Translations under genes and position numbers: made by a program
In this document: positions 6,018 to 6,323 of the stretch, piece after piece
How the letters are laid out: every line of letters begins with the position of its first letter
Position numbering within the stretch: position 1 is the first letter of the stretch
Notes under the pieces: generated by a model
Told to the model about the DNA's origin: nothing
The model's input: the letters and a program-made list of their open reading frames with translations, nothing else
The model's database searches: none
From: Oscillospiraceae bacterium
GTDB taxonomy: Bacteria > Bacillota > Clostridia > UMGS1883
NCBI GenBank assembly: GCA_022508735.1
Contig: JAFLUQ010000128.1
Location: forward strand, 1-6,323
Direction of reading: 5' to 3'
Length of the DNA: 6,323 nucleotides

Positions 6018-6064
6018 CAAGCCATATCTCTGCTGAGAAGGTCGGCATGACGATCAAGAGATAA
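6018..6064 (+). pseudogene. Direct repeat copy 2: displaced 3' end of the fusion gene
   Basis: Read in frame, this encodes ASHISAEKVGMTIKR and a TAA stop, clearly related to the end of the MurE-NAGK protein (SSLISAKKVGTTIKR, TAG). Four of the eight base differences are silent (TCC/TCT, GCG/GCT, GTA/GTC and the stop), so the copy diverged while still coding. No start codon or preceding domain is attached: it is a gene tail, not a gene. A terminator begins 6 bases after the stop, suggesting this is the original operon end and the island at 5337-6017 was placed before it. Confidence 0.8.
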
Positions 6065-6069
6065 CAGAG

Positions 6070-6094
6070 CGGTGCTCCACTGGGGCACCGTTTT
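6070..6094 (+). terminator. Rho-independent terminator of the plus-strand operon
   Basis: CGGTGCTCC (6070-6078) pairs with GGGGCACCG (6082-6090) over an ACT loop. This gives a 9-bp stem with one G-U pair, followed at once by TTTT. It should end transcription of the ligase operon together with the inserted membrane-protein genes. Confidence 0.85.
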
Positions 6095-6116
6095 AATGTG
6101 GAAATGAAACAGTAAA

Positions 6117-6323
6117 TTATAGTTTATCTATCTCGATGAGGCAACCCGGCCCCCGGTCAGTCTTCGGATTGAGATTTAGTTGCGCTATTTGTGACGCACA
6201 CCTTACGGCACTATAGACGTGCCTGCAGGTGTACGTCACCAAACAGCGCTTGTCCCCAAACAGCTTGAAATGCAGCCATCGAGCGGAAAGCAAGGGGGTC
6301 CGGGGGAATAAGAAAATGTCGCG
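6117..6323 (-). CDS. Possible partial reading frame entering from the right edge
   Basis: On the minus strand one frame is open from the window edge for 68 codons to a TAA at 6119-6117. The peptide is rich in Cys and Arg (CLVTYTCRHVYSAVRCASQ) and ends in GCLIEIDKL; I cannot assign it to a family with certainty. No ATG start lies in the frame inside the window, so it would begin further right. The stretch also contains a long hairpin, which argues for an RNA or repeat element rather than a protein, and a 68-codon frame can arise by chance. No terminator for it is visible. Confidence 0.25.
   Translation of the reverse strand, partial: RDIFLFPRTPLLSARWLHFKLFGDKRCLVTYTCRHVYSAVRCASQIAQLNLNPKTDRGPGCLIEIDKL
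6182..6249 (-). other. Long imperfect hairpin, possible structured RNA or repeat element
   Basis: A 68-base inverted repeat. Pairs: 6182-6190 with 6241-6249 (one non-Watson-Crick position), 6191-6196 with 6234-6239 (GTGACG/CGTCAC), 6198-6203 with 6227-6232 (ACACCT/AGGTGT), and 6207-6211 with 6219-6223 (GGCAC/GTGCC). It has a 7-base loop, a 3x3 internal loop and a single-base bulge at 6240. The two imperfect pairs are A-C type on the plus strand but G-U in a minus-strand RNA, so a minus-strand transcript folds better. It lacks the T-run of a terminator. Confidence 0.55.

Noticed and set aside
6116..6144. Minus-strand promoter-like pair TTGCCT-17-TATAAT
   Set aside because: The -10 matches fully, but the -35 only in 4 of 6. 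It would transcribe into the operon end with no gene in sense orientation, and AT-rich DNA yields such matches often.
6182..6249. Integron attC site, considered because of an imperfect hairpin next to small gene cassettes
   Set aside because: The required outer boxes RYYYAAC and GTTRRRY are not present at the hairpin ends, and no integrase or second attC is visible.

Overview
The window looks like chromosomal DNA of a Gram-positive bacterium, most likely a member of the Clostridia (an Oscillospiraceae-like gut Firmicute is my guess). The reasons are the DUF177-rpmF gene pair, an L32 protein with four zinc-ribbon cysteines, strong Shine-Dalgarno sites and near-consensus sigma-A promoters. No rRNA, tRNA, CRISPR array or transposase is visible.

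Layout. Bases 1-193 hold no gene but contain several hairpins, including a good minus-strand terminator for the rpmF operon. Bases 194-906 (minus strand) carry a DUF177/YceD protein followed by ribosomal protein L32. A short divergent promoter region (907-1061) has a perfect TTGACA-17-TATAAT promoter leftward and an extended -10 promoter rightward, with a 15-bp palindrome between them. Bases 1062-5336 (plus strand) form a tight three-gene operon: an ATP-grasp ligase resembling D-aspartate ligase, an aspartate/glutamate-type racemase, and a 783-residue fusion of a complete MurE-type Mur ligase with a complete N-acetylglutamate-kinase-type domain. Bases 5337-6017 are an AT-rich island with two small three-helix membrane proteins. 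It is bracketed by two diverged copies of the last 47 bases of the fusion gene. The second copy leads directly into a rho-independent terminator (6070-6094) that probably once ended the operon. Bases 6095-6323 hold a long imperfect hairpin, whose pairing suggests it works on the minus strand, and a possible partial reading frame entering from the right edge.

How the genes may work together (inference). Racemase plus ATP-grasp ligase is the known gene pair for putting D-Asp on the side-chain amine of residue 3 of the peptidoglycan stem. A MurE paralog with an altered amino-acid-binding motif, fused to the kinase that commits glutamate to ornithine, suggests a special cell-wall route such as an L-Orn (or L-Lys) stem with a D-Asp bridge. 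A soluble peptide product, or a plain housekeeping ArgB riding on MurE, are alternatives. The fusion and its operon are the main point of interest; the duplicated gene end around the AT-rich island is the second.
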